Below, one piece after another: positions 37,618 to 46,960 of a stretch of DNA of 64,000 bases. How positions within the stretch are numbered: position 1 is the first letter of the stretch; the number at the start of each line of letters is the position of its first letter. Made by a program: the position numbers and the translations under genes. Under the pieces are notes generated by a model. It was given only the letters and a program-made list of their open reading frames with translations. It ran no database searches and was not told the origin of the DNA. This stretch comes from Sphingomonadales bacterium 39-57-19 (GTDB lineage: Bacteria > Pseudomonadota > Alphaproteobacteria > Sphingomonadales > Sphingomonadaceae): NCBI GenBank assembly GCA_002282385.1, contig NCJG01000006.1, positions 101,054 to 165,053 of the forward strand, in the 5' to 3' direction.

Positions 37618-38439
37618 CTATGACCTTCCTGGCTGATGTAATTCTGGCTGTGGGTTATTGTTGTGCTTGTCATGACCGCGACGTGCTGCCCGCCCGCGTG
37701 GTCCGCTGAAATATTCGTTAATCCATGGGTGATCGATGGCCAGCAACTCCTCAATCGCACCGACCGCAATGACCTTCTTGTCCGCGATTACGGCGACCCG
37801 ATCGCAAATTGCGTAGAGCGTGTCGAGATCGTGCGTAATCAGAAATACGGTGAGGCCAAGCGTTTCTTTCAAATCCCGCGTCAGATTATCGAAGTTTGCA
37901 GCGCCGATGGGATCGAGCCCAGCGGTTGGTTCATCCAAAAACAGAAGCTCGGGATCCATCGCCAAGGCCCGCGCGAGGCCAGCGCGTTTGCGCATACCGC
38001 CCGAAAGCTCGGATGGAAATTTATGGGCTGCATCGGCGGGAAGCCCGCTGAGATAGATTTTATAATGTGCGATTTCGTCGAGCAACGCCTTGCTGAAATC
38101 GGGATAGAATTCGCGCAGCGGGACCTGCACATTTTCAGCCACCGTCAACGTAGAAAACAACGCGCCGCCTTGAAACAATACGCCCCACCGGCGTCGCACG
38201 TCGCTGGCCTCATCCTCTTCCTTGCCGATCATGCCTTCGTCAAAAACGCGGATTTTACCGGCAACGGGTTCTTGCAGCCCAATGATCGACCGCATCAACA
38301 CCGACTTGCCCGTGCCCGACCCGCCCACAACACCAAGAATCTCGCCGCGGCGCACCTCAAGATTCAAATCCTGGTGAATGACCTGCTCGCCAAAGGTGTT
38401 GCACAGGCCTTGCACGGAAATGATGTTGGGCTGGTCCAT
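37618..38439 (-). CDS. mlaF: MlaF-type ABC transporter ATPase
   Basis: 273 aa. Walker A GGSGTGKSVLM, signature LSGGMRKRAGLARALA, Walker B LLFLDEPTAGLDP, and the H-loop LITHDLDTL are all intact. It powers retrograde phospholipid transport with MlaE and MlaD. The last 25 residues are basic and polar. mlaE ends 3 bp upstream. Confidence 0.95.
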   Translation of the reverse strand: MDQPNIISVQGLCNTFGEQVIHQDLNLEVRRGEILGVVGGSGTGKSVLMRSIIGLQEPVAGKIRVFDEGMIGKEEDEASDVRRRWGVLFQGGALFSTLTVAENVQVPLREFYPDFSKALLDEIAHYKIYLSGLPADAAHKFPSELSGGMRKRAGLARALAMDPELLFLDEPTAGLDPIGAANFDNLTRDLKETLGLTVFLITHDLDTLYAICDRVAVIADKKVIAVGAIEELLAIDHPWINEYFSGPRGRAARRGHDKHNNNPQPELHQPGRS

Positions 38440-38442
38440 GGT

Positions 38443-39561
38443 TTAATTCCAGCCAATTTCGCTAAAGAATATGGCGAAAAATGCATCGAGAACGATGACG
38501 AGGAATATGGCCTGCACGACCGCTGCAGTGGTTTTCAATCCGACCTGCTCCGCATTGCCATGCACTTGCATCCCTTGGAAACAGCCCGCCATGGCGATGA
38601 TTGCGCCAAATACTGGTGCCTTAATCATGCCAATCCAGAAATCGGTCATTGGCGTAACTTCACGTAGCCGCTGCACAAAGGTTGCAGGTGGAATTTCGAG
38701 AACGACCCAGCACAAAAGTCCGCCGCCGATCACGGACATCAGCGATGCGAATATGCCCAACAAGGGCATCATCATAACGGCTGCAATGACCCTTGGAACA
38801 ACCAAGGCTTCGGCTGGCACGACACCTATGGTGCGCATCGCATCAATTTCTTCGGTGATTTTCATCGTGCCGATTTGCGCAGCAAAGGCGGAGCCCGACC
38901 GACCGGCGACCATGATCGCAGTCATCAAAATTCCCAATTCGCGAAAGGTCAGCCGGCCAATCAGGTTGATGGTGAACACCTCTGCGCCAAATTGCCGCAA
39001 CTGGACCGCGCCTTGCTGCGCGATAACGATACCGATGAGAAAACTCATCAGGCCAATGATGCCCAACGCACGCACACCGACCATGTCAAAATGCTGGACC
39101 ACGGCGTGCCAGCGGAAACGGCCGGGGTTCATCGCAAGTATGAAAGATGCCTTCACAACCTGACCAACAAAGCCCAGAAATTGCAAAAGCGTTGTAAAGC
39201 TGATGACGACACTATGGCCCACTTCGGCCAGGAACCGCTCAAATGATGGCGGATGTGGTCGCGGCGGTATATCGGCCTGATCCGCGCCACTGACAGCCTG
39301 CAGCAGACGACTGGCGTCGTTACCTGCACCCACGATTTCGGCGCCCGACGCCTTTGCCGTGCGGTGAACAAGCCATGCGCCAACGGTATCCATATGTTCA
39401 ACCGCGCGGAGATCGATTTTGCGCACATTGGCGGACAAATCGCGCAAGCGGCCGTCAACATCGCCGATCAAAGCTATGGTAAAGCTGCCCGATAAGCGGA
39501 GGATTTGCCCGCCATCGGCCAGGTCTTCTTGCAAGAACTCTGCAGCGTTAGCCATAGCCAT
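38443..39561 (-). CDS. mlaE: MlaE-type ABC permease with N-terminal STAS domain
   Basis: 372 aa. Residues 1-100 form a STAS-like domain (SGSFTIALIGDVDGRLRDL, KIDLRAVEHMDTVGAWL), which in E. coli is the separate protein MlaB. Residues 120-372 are the MlaE permease with the conserved GxxxxxxE-type loop RSGSAFAAQIGTMKITEEIDA. First gene of the four-gene lipid transport operon; the STAS fusion explains the lack of mlaB. Confidence 0.93.
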   Translation of the reverse strand: MAMANAAEFLQEDLADGGQILRLSGSFTIALIGDVDGRLRDLSANVRKIDLRAVEHMDTVGAWLVHRTAKASGAEIVGAGNDASRLLQAVSGADQADIPPRPHPPSFERFLAEVGHSVVISFTTLLQFLGFVGQVVKASFILAMNPGRFRWHAVVQHFDMVGVRALGIIGLMSFLIGIVIAQQGAVQLRQFGAEVFTINLIGRLTFRELGILMTAIMVAGRSGSAFAAQIGTMKITEEIDAMRTIGVVPAEALVVPRVIAAVMMMPLLGIFASLMSVIGGGLLCWVVLEIPPATFVQRLREVTPMTDFWIGMIKAPVFGAIIAMAGCFQGMQVHGNAEQVGLKTTAAVVQAIFLVIVLDAFFAIFFSEIGWN

Positions 39562-39633
39562 ATAACTGGCGTATAAAGGGAAGTATCACAAGCCTCTAGA
39601 CTTCTTCCATTTTATTATGCCTGTAGCAGACCG

Positions 39634-40332
39634 ATGACTGACGCCGAACCAACGCTGCTTGCCATATATGATATGGACAAGACCGTCACCCGACGCGCCA
39701 CCTATAATGGGTTCCTCCTGCATATGGCGTTTAACAAGTCGCCGTGGCGATTGTTCCTCGCGCCGTTATTACCCATTGGGCTGGCATTATATGCCATGAA
39801 GCTATGGGACCGCGCGCGGCTAAAGCAGTTTTCGCAGACATTGCTTATCGGCCATCGCGTTCCCACGGCGCGATTTGCCAAATATCTGGAAAGCCATGCC
39901 GACATTGTGGTGGGCAAAAATGTCTATCCGCAGTTGCTTGCGCGCGTGGCTGAGGAAAAAGCGGCGGGCTATCGCCATGTCATGGCAACGGCGTCATACC
40001 GGCTATATGTCGACGCGATTGCAAAGCGGCTTGGCTTTGATGATGTCATCGCGACGGACCTTGCCACGGACAGCACCGGACATGTTTTGGCGCGGATTGA
40101 CGGGCATAATTGTTACGACGCCGCGAAGCTTGAACGGGTCAAAGGCTGGATGGAAACCCATGGCCTGTCACGCGAAAACTGCCACATCCGTGCCTATTCA
40201 GACCATGTGTCGGATGCCCCGCTGCTCAGCTATGCCGATGAACCCTTTGCCACCAATCCGCACGGACCGCTTGCCCGCCTTGCGGCGTCCAAAGGTTGGC
40301 CCATATTGGATTGGCGTGATCCTAAAGCCTGA
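39634..40332 (+). CDS. HAD-IB family phosphatase (SerB-like fold)
   Basis: 232 aa. Nucleophile motif DMDKTVTR with Asp13 and Asp15, Lys in GYRHVMATAS-type motif II, and motif III YSDHVSDAPLL. A helical cap carries hydrophobic residues, as in HAD-IB enzymes acting on phospholipid head groups or small phosphates. Substrate not identified. Divergent from the mla operon, 72 bp apart. Confidence 0.83.
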   Translation: MTDAEPTLLAIYDMDKTVTRRATYNGFLLHMAFNKSPWRLFLAPLLPIGLALYAMKLWDRARLKQFSQTLLIGHRVPTARFAKYLESHADIVVGKNVYPQLLARVAEEKAAGYRHVMATASYRLYVDAIAKRLGFDDVIATDLATDSTGHVLARIDGHNCYDAAKLERVKGWMETHGLSRENCHIRAYSDHVSDAPLLSYADEPFATNPHGPLARLAASKGWPILDWRDPKA

Positions 40333-40367
40333 GCGAATCCCTGTTCGAAGTGGGATAGCAGCTTGGC

Positions 40368-41657
40368 TTAATCTTCCTCGATTAAGCTCGTGTCGCGCGT
40401 TTCAGGCAGCATCAGATACGCAATCACCGTCGCACCGACGCAGATCGCGACATACCAGAAAAATCCCGTTTCGTTGCCCGAACTTTTGAACCACAAAGCG
40501 ACATATTCCAGCGTCCCGGCAAATATGGTGTTCCCGACGGCATAAGGAAACGCAACGCCCAGCGCGCGGATATGGGCGGGAAACAGCTCAGCTTTTACCA
40601 TTGCATTGTTGGCGGTATATCCGCCGTGCAGTGTAATCGGGATCAAAATCAGCGCCAACGCGACGATGGGCGAGGTGGCTTGGCCAACCAATGTATAGAT
40701 GGGCACTGCGGCCAACGCGACCCCTGCGCCTGCGATCAGCAGCAGCGGTTTTCGCCCAAAGCGGTCGGCCAGCATCCCTGCAATGGGCTGCAGACAGAAT
40801 GACCAAATCAATACGCCGGCGATGATCAACGTCGCAGTTTGCTTTTCAAAACCAGCGGTGTTGATCAGATATTTCAACATATAGGTAGTGAACGCATAAG
40901 AGGCGAGGCCGCCGCCACCCGACATCACCGCAACCAATATGCAGGAGCGTTTGTGGTCACGCCAAAGCAATTTCAGCGATGAATGTTCGCGTTTCTGGTC
41001 AATATTGGTGAAGGATTTTGTTTCGGACATCGTCCGGCGCAAAAGATAGACGCACAAGGCCAGAATGGATCCAATCACGAACGGTATGCGCCAGCCCCAA
41101 TCGCCCAATTGTGCCTCGCTCAATAGCGCCTGTAAGATCAGGGCAACCAAAATGGCCAGCAACTGCCCACCGCTCAGCGTTGCATATTGGAAACTCGACC
41201 AAAATCCGCGCCGCGCCGCCGGGGCCATTTCCGACAAATAGGTGGCACTTGACCCATATTCCCCGCCAACGGACAGCCCTTGGACCATACGTGCGATCAC
41301 CAAGATGGTCGGCGCAACAACACCAGCCTGCGCATAGGTCGGCGCAAAGGCAATGGCGAGCGATCCGCCCGCCATTAACAAAACGGACAAGGTAAGCCCG
41401 GCCTTTCGACCATGCTTGTCGCCATAGATACCCATCACCCAAGCACCGATTGGGCGCATCAGAAAACCAGCCGCAAAGATTGCCGCTGTGTTGAGCAACT
41501 GGGCTGTCAAATCGCCTTCAGGGAAAAATAACGGCGCAAAATAAATGCTGAATGTCGCGTAGGCGAACCAGTCATACCATTCGACCAGATTCCCTGCGGA
41601 ACCGCCAATTATCGATTTAAATCGTTGCCGTGTTATGCCCGATTCAGCCACCATCAT
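40368..41657 (-). CDS. MHS-family MFS transporter (KgtP/ProP-like)
   Basis: Twelve-helix proton symporter of about 429 aa. Family markers: GNLVEWYDWFAYATFS at the start, GDKHGRKAGL in loop 2-3 and GGEYGSSATYLSE. MHS members carry 2-oxoglutarate, citrate, proline or betaine. ATG 41657 is chosen over an upstream TTG; it lies inside pgeF and the two genes are on the same strand, so they overlap by 14 bp. Confidence 0.88.
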   Translation of the reverse strand: MMVAESGITRQRFKSIIGGSAGNLVEWYDWFAYATFSIYFAPLFFPEGDLTAQLLNTAAIFAAGFLMRPIGAWVMGIYGDKHGRKAGLTLSVLLMAGGSLAIAFAPTYAQAGVVAPTILVIARMVQGLSVGGEYGSSATYLSEMAPAARRGFWSSFQYATLSGGQLLAILVALILQALLSEAQLGDWGWRIPFVIGSILALCVYLLRRTMSETKSFTNIDQKREHSSLKLLWRDHKRSCILVAVMSGGGGLASYAFTTYMLKYLINTAGFEKQTATLIIAGVLIWSFCLQPIAGMLADRFGRKPLLLIAGAGVALAAVPIYTLVGQATSPIVALALILIPITLHGGYTANNAMVKAELFPAHIRALGVAFPYAVGNTIFAGTLEYVALWFKSSGNETGFFWYVAICVGATVIAYLMLPETRDTSLIEED

Positions 41658-42420
41658 TGCCCCATATTCCAATCAACGACATTTGTCCGCCATAGCCCGG
41701 TTCACTGAGGTGGCAGCTGCGCCGATAGCTAAAAAAGCGTTCCGGCTGGCTGTAGGTATCCTGCCCCATGCACTCAACCGTCGTGATGCCGGCTGCGGCA
41801 AGTCGCGCCGCAACATAGCCTTCGATATCAAATTGGTAATGATCCGCTTTCCCGTCACGGAAAAACCGCGCATTTTCGGGGTTGGCGTCTGCAAAACGCT
41901 CAAAGAAACCAGCATCAACCTCATAGCTTTTTTGTGCGATGCATGGGCCGATCGCGCAGGCTATCCGCTCGCGCTGTGCGCCCAGTGCCTCCATCGCCAA
42001 TATCGTGTTTTCATTGACGCCTGTGAATGCGCCTTTCCATCCCGAATGCGCTGCACCAACGACACCGGCCTGCCTGTCTGCAAATAACACCGGCACGCAA
42101 TCCGCGGTCTGCACCGCAAGCAGGATATTCGGCCTATCCGTCACCAGCGCATCGGCCTTGGGCGGATCGTCTTGGTCAATGGGACCAGTGACGGTGACCA
42201 CGTCAGGCGAATGGATTTGATACACCCGCGCAAGTGCTGCGCCGGGCATCACAGCCGCAACCGCACGCCGCCGGTTTTCGATGACATTGTCGCGCACATC
42301 GTCTGAACCAAGGCTGCAGTTCAGCCCCGCATAAATGCCTGCGGAAACACCGCCAACGCGGCCAAGGAACCCGTGCGCAATGTCACCCAGTAATTTTGAC
42401 TTGATAACTTCGACGGTCAC
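41644..42420 (-). CDS. pgeF: PgeF-type peptidoglycan editing factor (laccase-domain protein)
   Basis: YfiH/DUF152 family, 258 aa. Metal ligands: His in VYQIHSPDVV, Cys in QTADCVPVLF and His in GAAHSGWKGA. The E. coli enzyme removes wrong L-Ser from UDP-MurNAc; others act as purine nucleoside phosphorylases. In many sphingomonads pgeF follows lgt-midA; here it is 6 kb away. The start appears to be GTG within a CACGTG palindrome shared with the divergent SDR frame. Confidence 0.9.
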   Translation of the reverse strand: MTVEVIKSKLLGDIAHGFLGRVGGVSAGIYAGLNCSLGSDDVRDNVIENRRRAVAAVMPGAALARVYQIHSPDVVTVTGPIDQDDPPKADALVTDRPNILLAVQTADCVPVLFADRQAGVVGAAHSGWKGAFTGVNENTILAMEALGAQRERIACAIGPCIAQKSYEVDAGFFERFADANPENARFFRDGKADHYQFDIEGYVAARLAAAGITTVECMGQDTYSQPERFFSYRRSCHLSEPGYGGQMSLIGIWGNDGG

Positions 42421-42492
42421 GTGGCCTTGATCCTCCCTATGTGCTTAATTGCAACTGCGGCGCTTGACGGCAAGCCATTAGATTGCGAACCC

Positions 42493-43317
42493 ATGCCGAT
42501 GCACCGTCACATGCTCATATTTGGAATGGGGTACACCGCCTCGCGTCTCGCCGACAGCCTTCGTGAAAGCGGTTGGCACGTCACTGGAACGCGGCGAATG
42601 AGCGGCGGCGACGCCATTGCCTTTGACGATGAAGCGGCGGTCTGTGCCGCAATCGAAAACGCCACGCACATCTTGTCGAGCGTTCCACCCAATGGTGAGG
42701 GCGGCGACCCCGTGCTGTTGAAATATGGCGACAGGATTGCAGGTGGTGACGCCTCTTGGCTCGGCTATTTGTCCTCAACGGGTGTGTATGGCGACACGGG
42801 CGGTGCGTGGGTCGACGAGAGCGGTGCTATTGGCGAGGGGCGCCGAACTGCGCGCGCCGATGCTGACCTTGCGTGGCAGGCCTTGCGCCAGGACGTAGCG
42901 GTCTTTCGCTTGCCCGGTATTTACGGCCCGGGTCGATCTGCGTTGGAACGTGTCGAAGATGGCAAGGCGCATCGGATCGATATGCCCGCGCAAATTTTCA
43001 GCCGTGTGCATGTCGATGACATTGTTAGCGCGGTTATTGCCGCATTCGATGGGCCCGCTGGCGTTTACAACATCGCCGATGATGTTCCAGCGTCGCAAAA
43101 TGATGTCATCGAATATGCGTGCGATCTTTTGGCGCAGGAATGGCCGCCACTGATGCCTTTGGACGGAGCAGGGCTGTCGCCAATGGCGCGCGGATTCTAT
43201 GCCGAAAACCGGCGTGTTTCAAATATGAAGGCGAAACGGCTGCTCGGATGGACACCGAAATATGCCGATTACCGGCAGGGCCTCAGCGCATTATTGGCCG
43301 CGCGCGCAATAACATAG
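42493..43317 (+). CDS. NAD(P)-dependent epimerase/reductase, extended SDR-like
   Basis: About 274 aa. Rossmann motif LIFGMGYTASRLADSL at the N-terminus, LSSTGVYGDTGG with catalytic Tyr context, and GIYGPGRSALERV. The family includes YeeZ-type proteins of unknown substrate. Possible starts are ATG 42493, 42499 or 42511; none has a clear ribosome site, and the open frame extends back to a GTG at 42421 with non-conserved residues. Confidence 0.82.
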   Translation: MPMHRHMLIFGMGYTASRLADSLRESGWHVTGTRRMSGGDAIAFDDEAAVCAAIENATHILSSVPPNGEGGDPVLLKYGDRIAGGDASWLGYLSSTGVYGDTGGAWVDESGAIGEGRRTARADADLAWQALRQDVAVFRLPGIYGPGRSALERVEDGKAHRIDMPAQIFSRVHVDDIVSAVIAAFDGPAGVYNIADDVPASQNDVIEYACDLLAQEWPPLMPLDGAGLSPMARGFYAENRRVSNMKAKRLLGWTPKYADYRQGLSALLAARAIT

Positions 43318-43395
43318 AATTGGACTACCGGCTTGCGGGGCTGGAAACGGTTTGGTGGTTGAAGGCAAGGCATTCACCTTACCGCCGTCAGTGCC

Positions 43396-44322
43396 CTAAG
43401 CCTTGCGCGTCTGCATTGCGACGACGAGGCCAACCATCACCAACGCTCCACCTGCCAGCGCCAATGTCGACCAAACATAGCCTTCGAAAATTGTCGACAG
43501 GATCATTGCAAGGACCGGAATGACCACGCCCGTGTAAGCAGCCTTGCCGGGGCCAATGTCGCGGATGAGGCGAAAATAAAGCGGGAAGGTTACGACCGAA
43601 CCGATGATGCTCAGATACAGCACACCGCCGATATATCCGGGACGCATGTCGATGACGGGCGGACCATCCATGACGAATGCAAAAGCCGCATTGGCCAAGC
43701 TGGCCCAGAACATTGACCACGCCAATATCGTGATCGTTGGGTATCGCGCAACCTTTGGCGTCACCTGAAGCACATTGGAGACCGATGCCGTAGCAACCGC
43801 ACACAGCACCAGAAATAGCCCAATCAGTGCATCGGTCCCGCCCATAGGGGCCGCACGGTATTCCTGTAACATCAACAACCCGACGCCGACGCAGGCAATC
43901 GCTGAGCCTAATATGAACGCTCCGCTGATTGACCGTCCAAGCCAATATTTGGCGAGCACCGCATTGGGCACAATCAACAGCGCGAATACCACCGCGACCA
44001 ATCCCGACGTAATATAATGTTCAGCGGCATAGACAAAATTGTAGTTCATCCCGAATTGCATCACGCCAAGCAGAATGGTCCAACCGACCATTGGCCGATC
44101 TATCTTCACCGGCTGGCGCATCACGATGACGAGGATGAACATAGCGATGGCGGCCACAATCATGCGATAGGCCACAGACCAGGTCGGCGGCACTGTGCCC
44201 AATTGATCGCGGATCACCAGCCAAGTAGATCCCCAGATGAGCGACGTCACCATAAAGGGTATCCATACCCGCGGCGCCAGAAAACCTGGTTCTACGACGC
44301 TCTGCCCCCCGGTCGTGCTCAT
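43396..44322 (-). CDS. EamA/DMT-family permease
   Basis: Ten-helix drug/metabolite exporter, about 308 aa, with two EamA repeats (SLIWGSTWLVIRDQLG at the start of the first). The start is ATG 44322, which overlaps the threonine aldolase stop (ATGA); the longer frame upstream lies in the aldolase gene. Coupling to an amino-acid enzyme suggests export of an amino acid such as threonine or a degradation product, but this is inference. Confidence 0.87.
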   Translation of the reverse strand: MSTTGGQSVVEPGFLAPRVWIPFMVTSLIWGSTWLVIRDQLGTVPPTWSVAYRMIVAAIAMFILVIVMRQPVKIDRPMVGWTILLGVMQFGMNYNFVYAAEHYITSGLVAVVFALLIVPNAVLAKYWLGRSISGAFILGSAIACVGVGLLMLQEYRAAPMGGTDALIGLFLVLCAVATASVSNVLQVTPKVARYPTITILAWSMFWASLANAAFAFVMDGPPVIDMRPGYIGGVLYLSIIGSVVTFPLYFRLIRDIGPGKAAYTGVVIPVLAMILSTIFEGYVWSTLALAGGALVMVGLVVAMQTRKA

Positions 44323-45347
44323 AATGCAGCGATCGCGCGGGCCAGCGGGGCGACGTCGGCCTCGGTATGTTGCCAACTGGTAACGAGACGCGCTGCGCCC
44401 CAGTTTTCGTCAACAACACCCCAGTCGTAAAAGTCAAAACCTTGCGCCCGCAACGCCGCCGCTTCAGCCGGCGTCAGGCGCAAGAATATCTCATTGGCTT
44501 GGACCGGATAAAGCAATCGTTCGGCTGCTGCACCCGCAATGATCTGCGCCGCTGCGTTGGCGGAACGCGCATTGGTCAGCCACAGATCATTTTCCAGCAT
44601 CGCCAACAATTGTGCCGCAAGAAACCGGCCCTTTGACTGCAAATGCCCAGCCCGCTTGCGCCGATAGCGGGCAGCGTCGGCGAGCGCCGGGTCAAAATAG
44701 ATCAGCGCCTCTGCGCCCATGCCGCCATTTTTGACGAAACCGAAACTCAATACATCCACGCCGGCGTTCACCGTCACATCGGCTGGTGCACAGCCTAAGG
44801 TCGCCACTGCATTGGCAAAACGCGCGCCGTCCATATGCAGGCCAAGACCGCGATCATGGCACAATGCGCCAAGGGCCGCGACTTCCGCAGGGCTGTAGAC
44901 CATGCCATATTCGGTTGCGTTGGTGATCGACAATGCTGCCGCCTGCACCTGATGCACATCGTTGCGAATGCCGTTCAGGCAAGCCTCGACGGTTTCAGAC
45001 GTCACCTTGGCGCCGTCACCTTCGACGAGCATCAGCTTCGCACCAGCGGTGTAAAAACCCGGCGCGCCGCATTCATCAACCTCGATATGGGCTTCACGGT
45101 GGCAAATGACGCCCTGATGCGGTTGAACAAGCGACGCAAGCGCGAGGCAGTTGGCGCTTGTGCCCGTTGCCACCCACAGCACCGCGACATCGCGGCCGAA
45201 CATAGCGGAGAATGCGGCATCGAGCCGCGCGCTCCATTGGTCCCCATCATATGCGGTGTCGATATGGTTGGCCTCGGCCATGGCTTGCATGACAGCGGGG
45301 TGCACCGGGGCGGCATTGTCAGAGAAGAAACGCATGAGCATCCGCAT
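44319..45347 (-). CDS. ltaE: Low-specificity L-threonine aldolase
   Basis: PLP enzyme, 342 aa, that splits threonine or allo-threonine into glycine and acetaldehyde. Start region RFFSDNAAPVHPAVMQA, PLP-binding HMDGARFANA, and Schiff-base Lys in SFGFVKNGGMGAE. ATG codons at 45347, 45341 and 45335 are all possible starts; homologs usually begin at RFFSDN. Last base pairs overlap the EamA permease start. Confidence 0.92.
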   Translation of the reverse strand: MRMLMRFFSDNAAPVHPAVMQAMAEANHIDTAYDGDQWSARLDAAFSAMFGRDVAVLWVATGTSANCLALASLVQPHQGVICHREAHIEVDECGAPGFYTAGAKLMLVEGDGAKVTSETVEACLNGIRNDVHQVQAAALSITNATEYGMVYSPAEVAALGALCHDRGLGLHMDGARFANAVATLGCAPADVTVNAGVDVLSFGFVKNGGMGAEALIYFDPALADAARYRRKRAGHLQSKGRFLAAQLLAMLENDLWLTNARSANAAAQIIAGAAAERLLYPVQANEIFLRLTPAEAAALRAQGFDFYDWGVVDENWGAARLVTSWQHTEADVAPLARAIAAL

Positions 45348-45568
45348 GGCGGGAAAACCCGCCTGCCGTCAAGCGCTTAGCGGACGTGCGTCGCGTCAAT
45401 ATACAGGTTCAACATACCTTGGGGGAACATTTCATAAGGGAATATCGCGGCTGCCTTCATACCTAACCGCTTCCTGATATGGCTTGCTTTCACATCGAAA
45501 AACATGTCGGACTTGATCCTTGCATCGCGGCCAGCCAATATTGGTGCGCAATTTGATTGGGGGGAAGC

Positions 45569-46936
45569 ATGATGGCAAAGCGCGTGATATCTGGACTGGC
45601 TCTGCTTGCGGCCATGATTGGGCCAGCCACTGCTGCAGTATCGGCGCCCATCGTCATGCGCCAGACTGAGGCGCAGATACCCGCGCTTCCGCCTATATTG
45701 AACGCCCGTGAAAGGGCCGCGACCGAAAACCGCATTTTAGCCGCGCGGTTGGATACGATCATTCCTGCCATCATGCGCGAACAGGGCGTTGATGTGTGGC
45801 TGATGGTGGCGCGCGAATATTTTGAAGAGCCTGTGGTCGCGTCGATGCTGGATGCAGAGAATATGCATGCACGGCGCCGGACAATCTTGATTTTCCATGA
45901 TCCGGGTAACGGAAAGCCGGTCGAGCGTCTGACTGTTAGCCGCTATGGACTTGGTGGTCTGTTCGCGCCAGCGTGGGACCCAAGCAAGCAGCCTGATCAG
46001 TGGCAAGCGGTCGCTGATATAATCGCTGCGCGCGAGCCGGCCAAAATTGCGATCAACACGTCGGACCTATATCAATTCGCCGACGGCATGACGCTCAGCC
46101 AATATGAAAAATTTACAGGCGCGTTGCCCGCATCATTGCGGTCGCGGATCGTCAGCGGCGAAGCGCTCGCTATTCGCTGGCTTGAGACGCGGACGCCGGC
46201 TGAGATGGAAATTTATCCCAGCGTCCTGCGCACTGCCCATGCGGTCATTGCAGAGGCGTTTTCGCGTGCCGTGATCACCCCGGGCGTGACAACGGCGGAG
46301 CAGGTGCAATGGTGGTATCGTGACCGGCTGCTTCAGCTCGGCCTCGAACCATGGTTCCATCCTTCAGTGGCGATCCAGCGGGCAGGGGCAAAGGGCATGT
46401 TGGAAGGCGACGAAGTCATTCAGCCGGGCGACCTGCTGTGGACAGATTTCGGCATCAATTATCTGCGGCTCAGCACCGATACGCAGCATCTTGCCTATGT
46501 CCTGAAACCCGGCGAGCGCGATGCGCCTGCTGGCCTCCGGCAGGGGCTGGCGAACAGCAACCGGGTGCAGGATATGCTGAGGCGCCAATTCGCGGTTGGA
46601 CGCAGCGGGAATGCGGCCTTGGCATTGGCGCGGGCAGAAGCCGTGGCGGCCGGGCTTGATCCGTCGATTTATACGCACCCGATTGGCTTGCATGGTCATG
46701 GCGCCGGGCCGTCCATTGGCTTTTGGGATAACCAAAACGCCGACCCGCGTGGAAGCGGGGTGATAAACGCCAACACAGCATGGTCCATCGAGCTTACAAC
46801 CTATGCTGCCGTTCCCGAATGGGGCGGACAACGCGTGGATTTCCGCAGCGAAGAGAATGCTTTTTTTGATGGCAAGACTGTGCGCTTTATCGATGGACGC
46901 CAAACTGAAATCACGCTGATCCCGTCAGGGCAGTGA
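45569..46936 (+). CDS. Secreted M24-family (Xaa-Pro aminopeptidase-like) protein
   Basis: 455 aa. Signal peptide MMAKRVISGLALLAAMIGPATA; pita-bread fold domain with metal ligands Asp in LWTDFGINY, Asp in LSTDTQHL, His in IGLHGHGAGP, Glu in WSIELTT and Glu in RQTEITL. All five appear kept, so it is probably active on Xaa-Pro or related dipeptides in the periplasm. GGGGGGAAGC lies just upstream of the two adjacent ATG codons (45569, 45572). Confidence 0.85.
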   Translation: MMAKRVISGLALLAAMIGPATAAVSAPIVMRQTEAQIPALPPILNARERAATENRILAARLDTIIPAIMREQGVDVWLMVAREYFEEPVVASMLDAENMHARRRTILIFHDPGNGKPVERLTVSRYGLGGLFAPAWDPSKQPDQWQAVADIIAAREPAKIAINTSDLYQFADGMTLSQYEKFTGALPASLRSRIVSGEALAIRWLETRTPAEMEIYPSVLRTAHAVIAEAFSRAVITPGVTTAEQVQWWYRDRLLQLGLEPWFHPSVAIQRAGAKGMLEGDEVIQPGDLLWTDFGINYLRLSTDTQHLAYVLKPGERDAPAGLRQGLANSNRVQDMLRRQFAVGRSGNAALALARAEAVAAGLDPSIYTHPIGLHGHGAGPSIGFWDNQNADPRGSGVINANTAWSIELTTYAAVPEWGGQRVDFRSEENAFFDGKTVRFIDGRQTEITLIPSGQ

Positions 46937-46942
46937 TTTGGT

Positions 46943-46957
46943 CGCAGCGTTGCTGCG
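46943..46957. terminator. Compact hairpin in a convergent gap
   Basis: CGCAGC-GTT-GCTGCG lies between the convergent ends of the M24 gene and the phosphotransferase gene, only 24 bp apart. No T-run follows, but its position fits a shared bidirectional end signal. Confidence 0.4.
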
Positions 46958-46960
46958 GGG

